Assembly (NCBI GenBank): GCA_016081115.2
Contig: CM071934.1
Location: 63,907,267-63,971,266 of the forward strand
Direction: 5' to 3'
DNA: 64,000 nucleotides
Origin: Rehmannia glutinosa
Lineage: Eukaryota; Streptophyta; Magnoliopsida; Lamiales; Orobanchaceae
This document shows positions 44,586-56,496 of this stretch, piece after piece (within the stretch, counting starts at the first letter, position 1; every line of letters begins with the position of its first letter). Below the pieces are notes generated by a model. It was not told where the DNA came from, searched no databases, and saw only the letters and a program-made list of their open reading frames with translations. The position numbers and the translations under genes were made by a program.

Positions 44586-46257
44586 TGTAAGTCCAAGCGG
44601 CTACGATAATCTAGAGGGGGGGTGAATAGATTATCTCCATCTTTTCGATTTCGCCCTCTTTTTCGATACAAATGCGCCAAGATAATAACAAAGGTGCAGA
44701 ATGTAAACAACACACGTCGATTTAAAGAGGTTTAACCCACCTAGGGCTTAATCCTCTACCACCCCAGTATATCCGGGATGGATTTCAAAAAGAAAAAAGA
44801 TTTTATTAATTTACCAAAAATTAATACAACACCAACTTACAACAACACCTTGAAGAGCACCACACTCTTCTTCAACAACACCTTCAAGATTATCACAATC
44901 TCTTTTGAAGATCACCACAATCCTCAACGGCACCTTGCGAAGATCACCACAATCTTCCGACTTGAAGAGCACCGAACTCTCCAACACCACCTTTGGAGAT
45001 TACCACAATCTCCTTTTTGAAGATTACCACAATCTTCCTTCAACAAAGACCTTTGAAGATCACCACAATCTTCAATCTTGAAGAATACCAAATTCTTCAA
45101 CACCTCAAGAGCACCACACTCTTGAAACACCTATCACCTAGATCACCCAAGTGTATTCTTACCACAAGAATACTCACAAGGATATCTTGTGTTTGGTTGA
45201 TGAATTACAATCAAGATTACACTTTGAAAAATATTACAACTCAAAAGTGCAAGTGTAATCAAGAATGAAAGCCTAGACCTCAAGATGTGAAAGTGATAGT
45301 ACTTAGGCTATTACAACAAGAATGTGGAAATGAATAACAAAGATTATGTGCTTGTGATGTCTCTTGTTGTTTGTATCAAGTCTTGTATTTGATCCCTCAA
45401 GCTTTCATCTATTTATAGGAGAGCCTTCAAATTTGAATTCCAACATAGGCTCCTCCAAAGGCTCCTCCAAAGGCTCCTCCAACATAGGCTCCTTCATGGG
45501 CTCCTCCATGTTTTCTTTTGTCTACAAATAAGACAAAGAGATTAAAATAAATATGGTTGTCTCATAAGGATACAAAAATCAGATTATAGAACAATCCCAC
45601 ATTTTAAGGAAGAATGGTCTGCTGCACAACGGTTATATTTTTGCTGTCAAACTAAAGGGCGACCGGTTGCGCACAAAAGGACGTTTGAAATTGTACGGAA
45701 AAATTACACGGGGCGACTGGTCGAGGGGGTGCTCGACCGGTCGACATCACCCCTAGCCGGTCGACCTCTCCAAAAATAGAATAGGGAGATTTTGCACACT
45801 TGCAGTGCGGTCGACCCTGGGCAACCGTCGACCGGACCGGTCGATGCCCAGGGTGACCGGTCGACCTGCTTGATTTTTCTTCCGTCTCATTTTTTGTTTC
45901 AAAATCATCTTCAGTGCGGGTTGCCCTATAGGCGGCCGGTCGATCACGAGACAAAAATGTTGTCCATTTTTTGTCGAAAATAAAACTCAAGAAATACTCC
46001 GAAAATTTAGTAAAAACATTTTAAACCAATCGAGAGTATTTAGACAACATTTAGGAACCTGTTATAGGAGTAAAAACCCATTGATATAAAATCATTAAAA
46101 GTGTTGTCCATTATTATCAAAAATAAACTTGAGAAAATGCTCCGGAAAATATTAAAACCATTTTAAATCATTTAGGAGTATTTGGACAACCTTTAAAACC
46201 ATTGTTTTGGTGTAAAAACAAAATCATCAAAATCATGATAAAACCATTTTTCAAGCA
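44586..46257 (-). repeat. B2 3' LTR
   Basis: TGTAAGTCCAAGCGG to TTTCAAGCA. TATA box (minus strand, CTATAAATAG) at 45409-45418, palindrome tract 45655-45945, hairpin array 44852-45191. The polypurine tract follows at 46258. Confidence 0.93.
44852..45191 (-). other. Hairpin array in the B2 LTR leader (best copy)
   Basis: Ten 19-base units plus two longer stems. Arms: 44852-44870 GAAGAG/CTCTTC; 44886-44904 AAGAT/ATCT with a bulge; 44907-44925 GAAGAT/ATCCTC; 44939-44957 GAAGAT/ATCTTC; 44964-44982 GAAGAG/CTCTCC; 44995-45013 GGAGAT/ATCTCC; 45019-45037 and 45055-45073 GAAGAT/ATCTTC; 45080-45098 GAAGAA/TTCTTC; 45106-45124 CAAGAG/CTCTTG; 45153-45173 GTATTCTT/AAGAATAC; 45175-45191 CACAAG/CTTGTG. The loops are mostly TACCACA or CACCACA. 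The two mismatched arms become G-U pairs on the transcribed strand. The second LTR repeats the array at 51350-51687. Confidence 0.85.
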
Positions 46258-47780
46258 ATCTCCCCCTTTTTGATGATTACAAACCAAAACAATTTTAACG
46301 AGATCGATTTTGAAAACAAAACAATTTTACCGGTTAAAGAGAACTATCCGTTGTGAGTGACAACATTCCATGCAATAAAAACACAAGGATGAGAGTAGAG
46401 ATATTCAAAATCAACATGCACAACAAGAGTTATATAGAAGCAACTTAAACATAAGCTAAAATATTAGCTTTTCAATATTGAGCTTAAAAGCTCCCCCTGT
46501 CAAAGAGACATCATTAAAAACATATATAAGTCCATACTACAACCAATGGACCATGATTCATACATAACCATAATGCACCAAGTGGACTAAATATGATCCA
46601 CAACTTATGGCTTTATGAAGCCATAACTTATAGCTTCTTTTCGTTAAGCTTATCTTAGCTTTTATGAGCTAATGAGCTTATAACCTATTTCTCCCCCTTT
46701 GGAATCATCAAAAAGGATGTTAGCACGATAAATACATCATATATTCTTATCAAAGTGCGTATGTAAACCGATGTATCGAGCCATTTAAACTTTGAAGCTT
46801 TTAAACCAAATAGAAGAGTCGAATCATACGACTTGTAGAAGCTTATGAAAAATCATTTGATTTGCAAAAACATGATCTCTATAAATATATGAGACTTTTG
46901 AAATCGAGAGAGTCATGTAGGTGATGAATTTTTCATTGAAACGTTTTATCGAACAATTGGCGGGCGTCAAAAATAGAAAAAGTTATATATAGCCCTTGTA
47001 AATGAAATCAAGCCAAGTTTTTCATCACCAAATACAATATAACAAATATCATTCATCAACAATCAATAAGCTCATCACAAACATATATGAATTACATCAA
47101 GAAAAATACATATAAGCCACAAACTAAAGGGTTCAACCCAATTGAGCTAAAGATAGTGAAATTCTTACCATTCAATTGGTAAAGTCGAGCAATGATGATG
47201 ATAACCGAGCTAGATAATCCTCAAAATATATAATTCATGCATCAAAACACATTTGAAGTGAAATGTGTGTGCAAATTGCAAAGGGGACGAAAAATGAACC
47301 AAAAGAGCCAAAATGGCTAAGTCTGTGAAACAGAACCATTTTTAACCAAGAAATTGTCCAGGGCGACCGGTCCAGGGGCAGGGCGACCGGTCTATGGCTT
47401 GGGCGACCGGTCGGCCTTGCCCCAGTCAGCCTAGTGGTTCTTTTCTGTATTGAAAATCCGAAATTTGATCCAAAAATCCGATTTTTTGCCCCTAAGTTTT
47501 AAAACGTGCAAAATGCAAACGTAGACCTCATTCAATATACATTATGTCATAATCAAGCTCGAAATGAGGTAAAATACTCGGATTAACGATCAAAAAGTCC
47601 GCGAGTTACCCTTGAGACTAATTAAACACATCTCAAGTTTTTGTTAAAAATCACAATCCCTTAAAAAATATATCGAATCTCAATATGTTTAGTTCGATTA
47701 TGACGAACCAAATTTTGAATACGAATAACCGTATAATAAATACCGAACTTGTTATCCCGAAAAATAAGAACGTTTTAAAT
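46258..47780 (-). other. B2 internal 3' region with polypurine tracts, non-coding
   Basis: Purine tracts on the minus strand lie at 46258-46271 (next to the LTR), about 46489-46498 and about 46683-46692. Three GGGCGACCGGTC units lie at about 47362-47420. The segment 47260-47277 is the empty counterpart of the LINE1 insertion site in B1. No ORF is recognisable. Confidence 0.7.
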
Positions 47781-48700
47781 CTTCAAGTCATAAGAAGAAG
47801 TGCCTTATAAATATTTGAAAATTTCTTTTAACGGCACTTTAATGAGATTCGTTGGGATAAATTTTGAAGTCGAGCATATAGACATAAGGCATATGGAATG
47901 TCGAGTCTATAGAAATAATTCAAGAAAACATACCTCGAATTTGTTTGTCAACCGACATGCCTTTCTCAACCTTTGTCAATCTCTTCATTGGTAGCCATAG
48001 AGGTTGAGATGATTTTTCCTTCTTCAATGCCTAACTCCTTCAAGAGTTCTTTTGAAATGTAACCATCTACTTGGCATTGAATGATTTGAAGTCCAAGCAA
48101 GAAATTGAGCTCCCCCATCATGCTCATTTCAAGTACACCTTGCATCAACTTAGAAGAATCTCTTGCACAAAATATTCATTAGTAGCACCAAAAATATTCT
48201 CATAAATATGCACAAGCAAATAATCTTACCCTTTTTCAAAAAACAAAGAGAGTAATATCAACTTTACCTTTTGTAAAATCATTTAGCAAAAATAGCTAAG
48301 TCTATCATACCATACATGGGGTACTTGTTTGAAACCATACAATGCCTTTTATAAAGATCATTTGGCCTAGAAAAATTTAAACCCCGAAGGTTGTTTTACA
48401 TAGACTCTTACTAGAATAAATCCATTTAGAAAATAGGATTAAACATCCATTTGATAAAGCTTGAAATTTTCTTAAAACAAGAATGGGCAAGTAAAATGCA
48501 AATAGCTACTAAGTGTGCTATGAGTGCAAATGTTACATCAAAATCAATTACCTTCTTCTAGAAAATACCTTCGAGCTACTAACCTTGCCTTAGTTCGACC
48601 AATGTTGCCTTGGTCATCGAGTTTGTACCGGAATACCCTTTGTGTCTACTTAATTACTATCATCATAGAGCATCCAATTTGTCTAAGGTGTTCACAATAG
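47781..48700 (-). pseudogene. B2 RT remnant
   Basis: Block 47966-48148 encodes MMQGVLEMSMMGELNFLLGLQI and ELGIEEGKIISTSMATNEEIDKG, the segment after the RT catalytic box in Sirevirus-type copia. Degraded RT core sequence extends to about 48650. The YVDD box is not recoverable in frame. It has the same extent as the B1 remnant. Confidence 0.82.
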
Positions 48701-49938
48701 AACATATACATCCAAATATTTTGAGGTAACCAATATTTGGAGTACTTCATTTCTCATCTACACAACTTAACAAACTCATTTACGGCATCACTTATATAAT
48801 CAAGAGAAAAAATAGCCCAAGTGTAAAAACATGTCTCAATCATCAATAACAAAATATCTTGCAAAAGAGCATAGTAGTAAGAGACATTATATATATAGAC
48901 CATGAAGCAAGAAACACATACTATGCATTTAGAAGATCATCAAGATTCTAATAAATCATGCAAGTTCAAATAAGCTTAAGAAAGCTATAAAAGATCTCTT
49001 TTGAAATTTGAGAATCCGATAGCATATGGTTGAGACCTCATTTAAAAGAAGCATTTGAACAAGAGTTGACAAAGCAAATATGTGCAATCAAATATCGAAT
49101 AGTGCCTTTAAAAAAAATCTAAAAATCCTCTTAATGGCACTTGTATGAAATACTATGAAAAACAAGCACATAGGCACATGGCAATACATATATCGAGTCT
49201 ATAAGAGTAAGAATAACACAAGTAAACATACCTCGATAATTTATGCATTTCTTGACAAATAATGACGTAAATGGCCATTTGTGAAAATATGTAAATCCTA
49301 CACAATTCTTAAAACAAATCTAGCACAAATCATAATGATAGAAGTGTAGGCTAAGAGATATCACAAGTAAGCTCATGCCATAAAAATCCATAGGAGATGA
49401 TAACACACTCTAGTCTACAAAAATGCACAAGAGTTTTAAAAACATCATATGAGGTCTTCTTTTTCAAAAAAAAAATTTAAAAGCACAAATATATATTGAA
49501 GACCTTAATTAACAAAATAAATACTTGAAAACTCATTTGCAATATAGGCACAAATAAAAATATGCATACTAACTAGATAAAATGCATATTTTAAATGGGG
49601 AGATACGGTTTACCAATTACGCCATTTCCATGGGTTGTGTCGTTCCCATTGTTGATGATATCTTCCCCCTCGGTGAGAAGTCACTTTGTTGATGATGACT
49701 TCTTTGATTACTCCATTTCCAAAGTTTGTTGCCTTCCCATTGTTGATAGTCTATTCTTCTCTGCGAAAATCATCTTGTTGATGATGTCTTTGCCATTTCA
49801 AGGATTGTGTTCTTCCCATTTTTGATTATATCCTCTTCTTGAAATTGGCTTTGTCGAAAATAGTTTCTCCTTCTTTGATCAAATGAAACGGTCATTTGAT
49901 GTCTTCTTCAGCGGTATAAATTTTCTTCAATCATTATT
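48701..49938 (-). other. B2 AT-rich internal region without genes
   Basis: About 1.2 kb between the RT remnant and gag. No protease or integrase motif is visible on either strand. It includes a CTTGTTGATGATG-type local repeat at about 49640-49800, which lies in the gag 3' flank. Confidence 0.6.
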
Positions 49939-51060
49939 TCACGTACCTAATATGACATTGTTTTGTGGTACCCTCATGTGTTTGGGTCCTTTGGGATTAG
50001 TCTTGAGACTTTTAGGTCTCCAACAATAATTAGAGCTATTTCTAGCCCGACAAGTATTTACCGTATGACCCTTTTTACCGCAATAAAAGCATGTAATAAT
50101 TCTAGGAGCATAATGACCAACGTGCTTAGAGACTTGATTCTTTTTCATGTGATTGACACCCTTAGGCTTATGATCAAGTTCTAGTTTCAAATTATCACAA
50201 CAATCAACAATATTGGTTATTATATCGGTACTCAAGTTGGATTTAGATAAATCATTTTTCAAGCAATTTATATCCTCAACAAGAGTACTATTTTCTTTCT
50301 CAAGGTTTCTAACCTTGTCAAGAGTGGTGGTGTGAGCACATGATAGTGATTCATAGGAAGTAAATAAACTATCCTTATCATTTTTCAAAACAATGAATTC
50401 CTTTTTCAAATTTTTGTATTTAACAAGTAAGTTTTGGAATTCATCTTGTAGCTCATTATAATCATTTTGTAAATCACTATATTCATTTTGCAATTCATGG
50501 TCATAAGAAGTAGAGGGTTTAGAACTTACCTCGTTTTCTTCTTCGATGCCCATGAGGCATTGTTCAACTTGTTCATCATGGGAGGTTGTAGAAGGCTTAT
50601 CCCATGTTGTTGGATTTGATGTTGTATCCATTTGTGAAGTAGATGCTTTTGAGTTGCTCCTTTCATTTGCATATACTTCATAGATGGCTTCTAATTTTTG
50701 CCATACTTCATGTGCCGATTGAATACCTACAACATGATCAAATTCCAAAGTGGTAAGTGAACAAAGTAAAATATTAAGAGCTTTACCATTTAAGGAGATG
50801 ATTTTCTTCTCTTCATCATTGAGCTTTTTGAAGCCTTTTGAGGTGTGTGGTGTATTCTTTGTCGGAATGGATTCTCCATTGATGACGGTGTTCCAAATAT
50901 CAAACCCGCAACCTTGTAAATAGCATTCCATTCTTTCTTCCCAAAATATAAAATTTTTGGAATCAAACCGAGGTGGCTTGGTGGTGGAGGTGCCGGAAAG
51001 ATGAGCTTCGTCGTAGCCGACGATCGTTTCTCTTCACTCGCGATGTGAAACGAGCTTGCC
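49939..51060 (-). pseudogene. B2 gag, N-terminus frameshifted
   Basis: Block 49939-50931 (330 codons) carries CYLQGCGFDIWNTVINGESI, LNDEEKKIISLNGKALNIL, a long coiled coil and the knuckle CFYCGKKGHTVNTC. The N-terminal part (SLASSFHIASEE) is in a different frame, 50790-51212, that runs through the PBS into the LTR as in B1. The block ends at VILGT, shorter than in B1, where about 50 more basic residues follow. Capsid function is inferred from the B1 gag and UBN2-type relatives. Confidence 0.83.
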
Positions 51061-51070
51061 AAAGAGTTTG

Positions 51071-51082
51071 GCTTTAATACCA
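51071..51082 (-). promoter_or_regulatory. B2 primer binding site, degraded
   Basis: The minus strand reads TGGTATTAAAGC where TGGTATCAGAGC is expected: two changes, both CAG to TAA-like. Confidence 0.75.
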
Positions 51083-51084
51083 CT

Positions 51085-52757
51085 TGTAAGTCCAAGCGGC
51101 TACGATAATCTAGAGGGGGGGTGAATAGAATATCTCCATCTTTTCGATTTCGCCCTCTTTTTCGATACAAATGCGCCAAGATAATAACAAAGCTGCGAAA
51201 TGTAAACAACACACGTCGATTTAAAGAGGTTCAACCCACCTAGGGCTTAATCCTCTACCACCCCAAAGATATCCGGGATGTATTTCAAAAAGAAAAATTT
51301 TTATTAATTTACCAAAAATTAATACAACACCAACTTACAACAACACCTTGAAGAGCACCACACTCTTCTTCAACAACACCTTCAAGATTATCACAATCTC
51401 TTTTGAAGATCACCACAATCCTCAACGGCACCTTGCGAAGATCACCACAATCTTCCGACTTGAAGAGCACCGAACTCTCCAACACCACCTTTGGAGATTA
51501 CCACAATCTCCTTTTGAAGATTACCACAATCTTCCTTCAACGGCACCTTTGAAGATCACCACAATCTTCAATCTTGAAGAATACCAAATTCTTCAACACC
51601 TCAAGAGCACCACACTCTTGAAACACCTATCACCTAGATCACCCAAGTGTATTCTTACCACAAGAATACTCACAAGGATATCTTGTGTTTGGTTGATGAA
51701 TTACAATCAAGATTACACTTTGAAAAATATTACAACTCAAAAGTGCAAGTGTAATCAAGAATGAAAGCCTAGACCTCAAGATGTGAAAGTGATAGTACTT
51801 AGGCTATTACAACAAGAATGTGGAAATGAATAACAAAGATTATGTGCTTGTGATGTCTCTTGTTGTTTGTATCAAGTCTTGTATTTGATCCCTCAAGCTT
51901 TCATCTATTTATAGGAGAGCCTTCAAATTTGAATTCCAACATAGGCTCCTCCAAAGGCTCCTCCAAAGGCTCCTCCAACATAGGCTCCTTCATGGGCTCC
52001 TCCATGTTTTCTTTTGTCTACAAATAAGACAAAGAGATTAAAATAAATATGGTTGTCTCATAAGGATACAAAAATCAGATTATAGAACAATCCCACATTT
52101 TAAGGAAGAATGGTCTGCTGCACAACGGTTATATTTTTGTTGTCAAACTAAAGGGCGACCGGTTGCGCACAAAAGGACGTTTGAAATTGTACTGAAAAAT
52201 TACACGGGGCGACCGGTCGAGGGGGTGCTCGACCGGTCGACATCACCCCTAGCTGGTCGACCTCTCCAAAAATAGAACAGGAGATTTTGCACACTTGCAG
52301 TACCGGCCGACCACTGGCAACCGGCAGCGGTCGACCGGACGGTCGACGCCAGCGACTGTTGACTCGCTTGATTTTTCTTCCGTCTCATTTTCTGTTTCAA
52401 AATCATCTTCAGTGCACGGTTGCCTATAGAGGCGGCCGGTCGAAACACGAGACGTAAATGTTGTCCAATTTTTGTCGAAAATAAAACTCAAGAAATACTC
52501 CGAAAATTTAGTAAAAACATTTTAAACCAATCGAGTATTTAGACAACATTTAGGAACCTCATTATAGGAGTAAAAACCCATTGATATAAAATCATTAAAA
52601 GTGTTGTCCATTATTATCAAAAATAAACTTGAGGAAATGCTCCTAAAAATATTAAAACCATTTTAAATCATTTAGGAGTATTTGGACAACCTTTAAAACC
52701 ATTGTTTTGGTGTAAAAACAAAATCATCAAAATCATGATAAAACCATTTTTCAAACA
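51085..52757 (-). repeat. B2 5' LTR
   Basis: It pairs with 44586-46257. TATA box (minus) 51905-51914, hairpin array 51350-51687, palindrome tract about 52155-52445. The palindrome tract differs strongly from the partner LTR, while the flanking parts are almost identical. Confidence 0.93.
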
Positions 52758-53292
52758 CGCGATTGGTCGATTCAAATTGGGGTCTATTGTGGTATTGACC
52801 CCGGGCCGAGCCTCACCCTTAACACTTAAATCGGTCTCACTTTGTTTTTCCATTTGAGTTATGTCCGGTCCTCGGTAGAGGTCGGTAGCATCATCGGACG
52901 ATGATGAGACTTGTAGGGTGGCTCATCATCAAAATTGAACTTTTGACGAGCGACGCCCGAATTACGCTTACTGCTGGGAAGAACATCCTCACCGAGTCGG
53001 TTGGACTTGCAACAGGGGATGACTCAACCTCATCTTCACCTTCAGATCCCAGAAATGTTACATCAGGGGTTGTCTTGGGAGTCGTGAAGGGCACTTATCT
53101 CCTTCTCAGATGCATCGATGATAACGGAGGGATGTTACGTATACTTCCGCTCTTTACCCAGGGAAGTCTCAACCTCCCGTAGGCCTTCAGTACCTCCTGC
53201 AGACTCAACTGCAGCAAGGCCTTGGACATTCCCTTCGACAGACTCAGCTGTCTTGGGGTCTTCTACGATGGCATCCACAGGAGTCTCAACTC
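52758..53292 (-). pseudogene. A3 third ORF, middle part
   Basis: Matches A1 about 13205-13735 on the opposite strand. Block 52891-53094 (FLGSEGEDEVESSPVASPTD) shows the acidic and serine-rich middle of the protein. Its upstream end joins integrase sequence at 53292/53293. Confidence 0.7.
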
Positions 53293-54027
53293 TGTGAAAA
53301 TTGTCCACGTATATCTTGAATAATCATCCACCACTACTAGAGTGTATTTCTTTCCACTTATACTGGCTGGCTCAACAGAACCAAATAGATCCATATGCAG
53401 TAGATGCAATATCCTTGTTGAAGATGGGCTTGACTTCTCTTTGAATGATGATTTGATCTGCTTTCCCATCTGGCATGCATCACAAACACTTTCTTTCTTG
53501 TATACTGAGTCCGGCAGTCCTTCTACAAGGTTACTCCTTGCAAGCTTGTTAATTGTTTTGAAATTCAGGTGACTCAGCTTCTTGTGCCACAACCAACTTG
53601 ATTCGGCTGTACTTTTTGCTAACAGACAAGTGCTTGGTGTGGCAGTCAACCAATCTACCACGTACATGTTCTTTTGTCTGGCTCCTTGCAACACTACTTC
53701 ATTTGATTCAGTGTCTTTGATTTGGCACACTCCCATGTTGAATCCAACATTATAGCCCTTGTCACAGAGTTGACTGATGCTTAGTAAGTTGAAATTTAGG
53801 CCTTCAACATATGCAACATCTGTGATTTCTAATCCATTTTTCTTGATGGATCCAGTGCCTCTTATTTCCCCTGGAGCTTCATTTCCTCCAAATATGACTT
53901 TTGCGCCTCTAATCTCCTTGAACTTTGACAGATTTTTCTTGTTTCCTGTCATGTGTCTGGAATAGCCACTATCCATGTACCAGGTTCCTTGGCACTCAGC
54001 TGTTTCTTGAACCTGCAATCAAGGAAA
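53293..54027 (-). pseudogene. A3 protease and integrase N-terminal half (truncated)
   Basis: Block 53263-54018 encodes QGTWYMDSGYSRHMTGNKKNL (protease active site DSG), IFGGNEAPGEIRGTGSI, the integrase zinc region (LWHKKLSHLNFKTI... CDACQMGKQIKSSF) and the first part of the core (LHMDLFGSVEPA, VVVDDYSRYTWTIF). It then runs straight into third-ORF sequence in another frame and stops 10 codons later. Integrase DDE residues two and three, RT and RNase H are missing. Confidence 0.9.
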
Positions 54028-56368
54028 TTAGTTTTTAGGTACCCATACTTGCCTGGGTCCTGAGGGGTTAGTGTTGTAAGATGATCCAACCAACCTATAG
54101 CCAAATGATTTGACTCTAAGGGGTTGCCATCTATCTGTGCCATAATCATAAATCACTTTGGCAAATTGCTTGGGGGCTTTAGGTTCATACAACTGTCTCT
54201 TTTGTCTGTATGCCTGTGTGTGTGTTTTAGCAATTGCCTTCTTTGGGTAATTGTGATATCTCTGAGTGTAGTGCTTGGGTGCATATGTGTGCTGATAATG
54301 GCTTTGTTGCCTTTGGAATGACCTTTGCTGAGTTCTAGGTCTTTGCCATTTTGGCATGTATTCCATAGGTTTTGGCCGATATTTCACATTATTCCAATCA
54401 ACTTGACTTGGGTAGTTTCTACCATTCCCATCATTTGTTTTCCTTTGATAGAACTTCTGGGGATTCTGGTAGCTCTGTTTCTTCTTCACAGAGTACTTTC
54501 TGTTTGGAGTTTGTTGAGGAACTCTGCTGGATTTCTTCTCAGCTGTCCTCTCAGCATACTCAACTGGCTTTTTTCCTTTCCCTTTATATCCTAGGCCAGT
54601 TTGTTTGTGATTGTGCTTAGGAATGAATGTGTGTGCAATATTTGGTGTTTTGGATTTTTGAGATGCTTCATTACTTGAAGATCCTTTTTCCAAGATCACT
54701 CTTGGAGTTTGACTATGCACAAAGGAATTGAATCATATGCATGTCTTGTCTCCACATCCTTTTTGGCTCATAATAAGGTCATCCAATGATTTAGACGCCT
54801 TTGTGAATGAAGCAATCACATTTTTGAGATCATTTTCTCTCTTTTCTCAGAGTGCGACTATCTCTGCTATTAGTTTAGCATTCTCAGCCTTCAGCTCTTT
54901 GTTCTCATCAGCTAAGTGACTTAGAGTACTCAGCTCCTTAGTCAGCTGTGAGTTTTGGCTTTTGAGCTGGCTGTTTTCCTCATCTAATAGTGAGTGTGAG
55001 GATTTAATGTGCTCAAAATCTTTCATCATTTTGCCTAATGAATCATAAAGATACTGGGGTGATGAAGTGTGTGTGTCACAATCACTATCACTAGAATTTG
55101 AATGAGATGAGTTAGAGTGTACCTCATCTTCTTGGTCAGGTTGATCTTGTTCCTTAGCCATTAGACAGATTAAGGCTTCTTCTTCGTAGTCACTTGAGTA
55201 GTCGGCTTCACTACTCTCGAATCAGATCTATCTTTCGACTTAGTTGTTTCAAGAAATTTCTCGGCACTAACATTGCCCTTTTCTTTTCTTATCTTCTTTC
55301 TCTAAAGACTTTCCTTTCTTCTTCATTCCTGTATTTATTGACTACAGGATATGGACAGTCAATTGCGAAATGTCCTGGTTGTCTGCAATTCCAACACAGG
55401 TTTTCAACTTTTTGATCAGCTCTCTCATTTCTTGGGTTGTCAGCTCTTTGATATTCGACCTTTTGGTACTCTGCTCTCTTTGGTGGTCTATCTTCCCTTG
55501 ACTTGGAGGGAGCTGAGTGTCTTTTGGAGGATTCACCTTTGTTTCTTTTGTAGTTCTTGTTGAAGAACTTGTTGAATCTTTTAACCATTAAGGCAATTTC
55601 CTCCTGGTCAATGACTTCTTTGGTCTCAGCTTTCTTTCCTTCCTTGACTATGAGTGCAGCTATTTTGGGTACAGCTATCTCCTCTTGATCCTTTCTTCTC
55701 AGCTCAAACTCATAAACTATGAGGTCTGAGAATAGTTCATGAATGGACATTTTTGATAGGTCCATCGAGTGCCGTAGAGCCATGGTCTTCATTTCCCACT
55801 CAGCTCGGAGGCTCCTTAGTATCTTCATACACATCTCCTTATGTGTGTATTCTTTCCCAAGTGCTGAGAGCTCGTTTGTGATTTCAATAAATCTAGCATC
55901 CAGCTGGTCCATTGTTTCACCTACAAGCATTTTGAAGTTTTCAAATTTTTGAACAACAGATAATTTGTTTTCCTTAATTTGTTCAGATCCTTCACAAATT
56001 AAGGTTAATTTGTCCCAGATTTCTTTGGATGTCTTGCAAGATTTGACTTTGTTGAACATGGCTTTGTCCAAAGTCTTGTAAAGTATATCCTTGGCCACAT
56101 TGTCAAGATTGTATCTTTTTCTGTCATCATTTGTCCATTCAGCTCTTGGTTTTTCAACCATAGCTGGTCTAGGAGGAGCAGCCTCCTCTTCTTCAGTTTC
56201 GGCAGCTCTCCTTGCAGCTGTGTTCACCTTCATTATTTGTAGTGGCCCATCCTCTATCACTATCCACATCGCATCATGTAAAGCAGATAGATGAGCCTGC
56301 ATACGTATTTTCCAGTCATCAAATTCCTCAATGGTGAACATAGGGATGCGTGTTAAATTTGCTTCCAT
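54028..56368 (-). pseudogene. A3 gag (N-terminal 359 codons intact)
   Basis: Best-preserved family A Gag. Starts at ATG 56368 (MEANLTRIPMFTIEEFDDWKIRMQ), 115 bases after the PBS. Capsid: DAMWIVIEDGPLQIMKVNTA, KAMFNKVKSCKTSKEIWDKL, MKILRSLRAEWEMK. Then a basic segment NKFFNKNYKRNKGESS and the zinc knuckle CWNCRQPGHFAIDC, ending at 55289. Beyond a frame break, 54847-55161 holds an acidic and serine-rich stretch and a coiled coil, and 54028-54720 a basic tail rich in Tyr, Gln and Lys. The ancestor was one Gag-Pol frame. Confidence 0.9.
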
Positions 56369-56482
56369 GATATTAACTTTGCTGATTTGAAAATGGCTTT
56401 TGTAAGAACAAGTGTTAAAGACTTCTTCGAAAGATTGGAGATCTAGTTCAGTAACTAGTGCGGAAGGCTCAATGAACTAACC

Positions 56483-56494
56483 GCTCTGATACCA
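56483..56494 (-). promoter_or_regulatory. A3 primer binding site
   Basis: The minus strand reads TGGTATCAGAGC, a perfect match to the usual plant copia initiator-Met tRNA site. Confidence 0.9.
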
Positions 56495-56496
56495 CT

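Larger units (their letters stand above)
44586..52757 (-). mobile_element. Copia element B2 (family B), structurally complete, non-autonomous
   Basis: An 8.2-kb minus-strand element inside the A3 third ORF. The LTRs are 44586-46257 (3') and 51085-52757 (5'), 1672 and 1673 bases, nearly identical apart from the GC-rich palindrome tract. The flanks are CGCAG on the left and CGCGA on the right, an imperfect TSD. A1 has TGCGCAG at the matching spot, so a one-base loss in the right copy would explain it. The internal region keeps gag and an RT remnant only. Confidence 0.92.

Noticed and set aside
44852..45191. Regularly spaced short repeats resembling a CRISPR array
   Set aside because: The units vary in sequence, are themselves inverted repeats, lack unique spacers of constant length, and lie in a plant LTR.
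45420..45520. Short GGCTCCTCCAA tandem repeat as a possible minisatellite
   Set aside because: It has only a few 16-base units, occurs identically in both B2 LTRs (51940-52010), and is a minor LTR feature.
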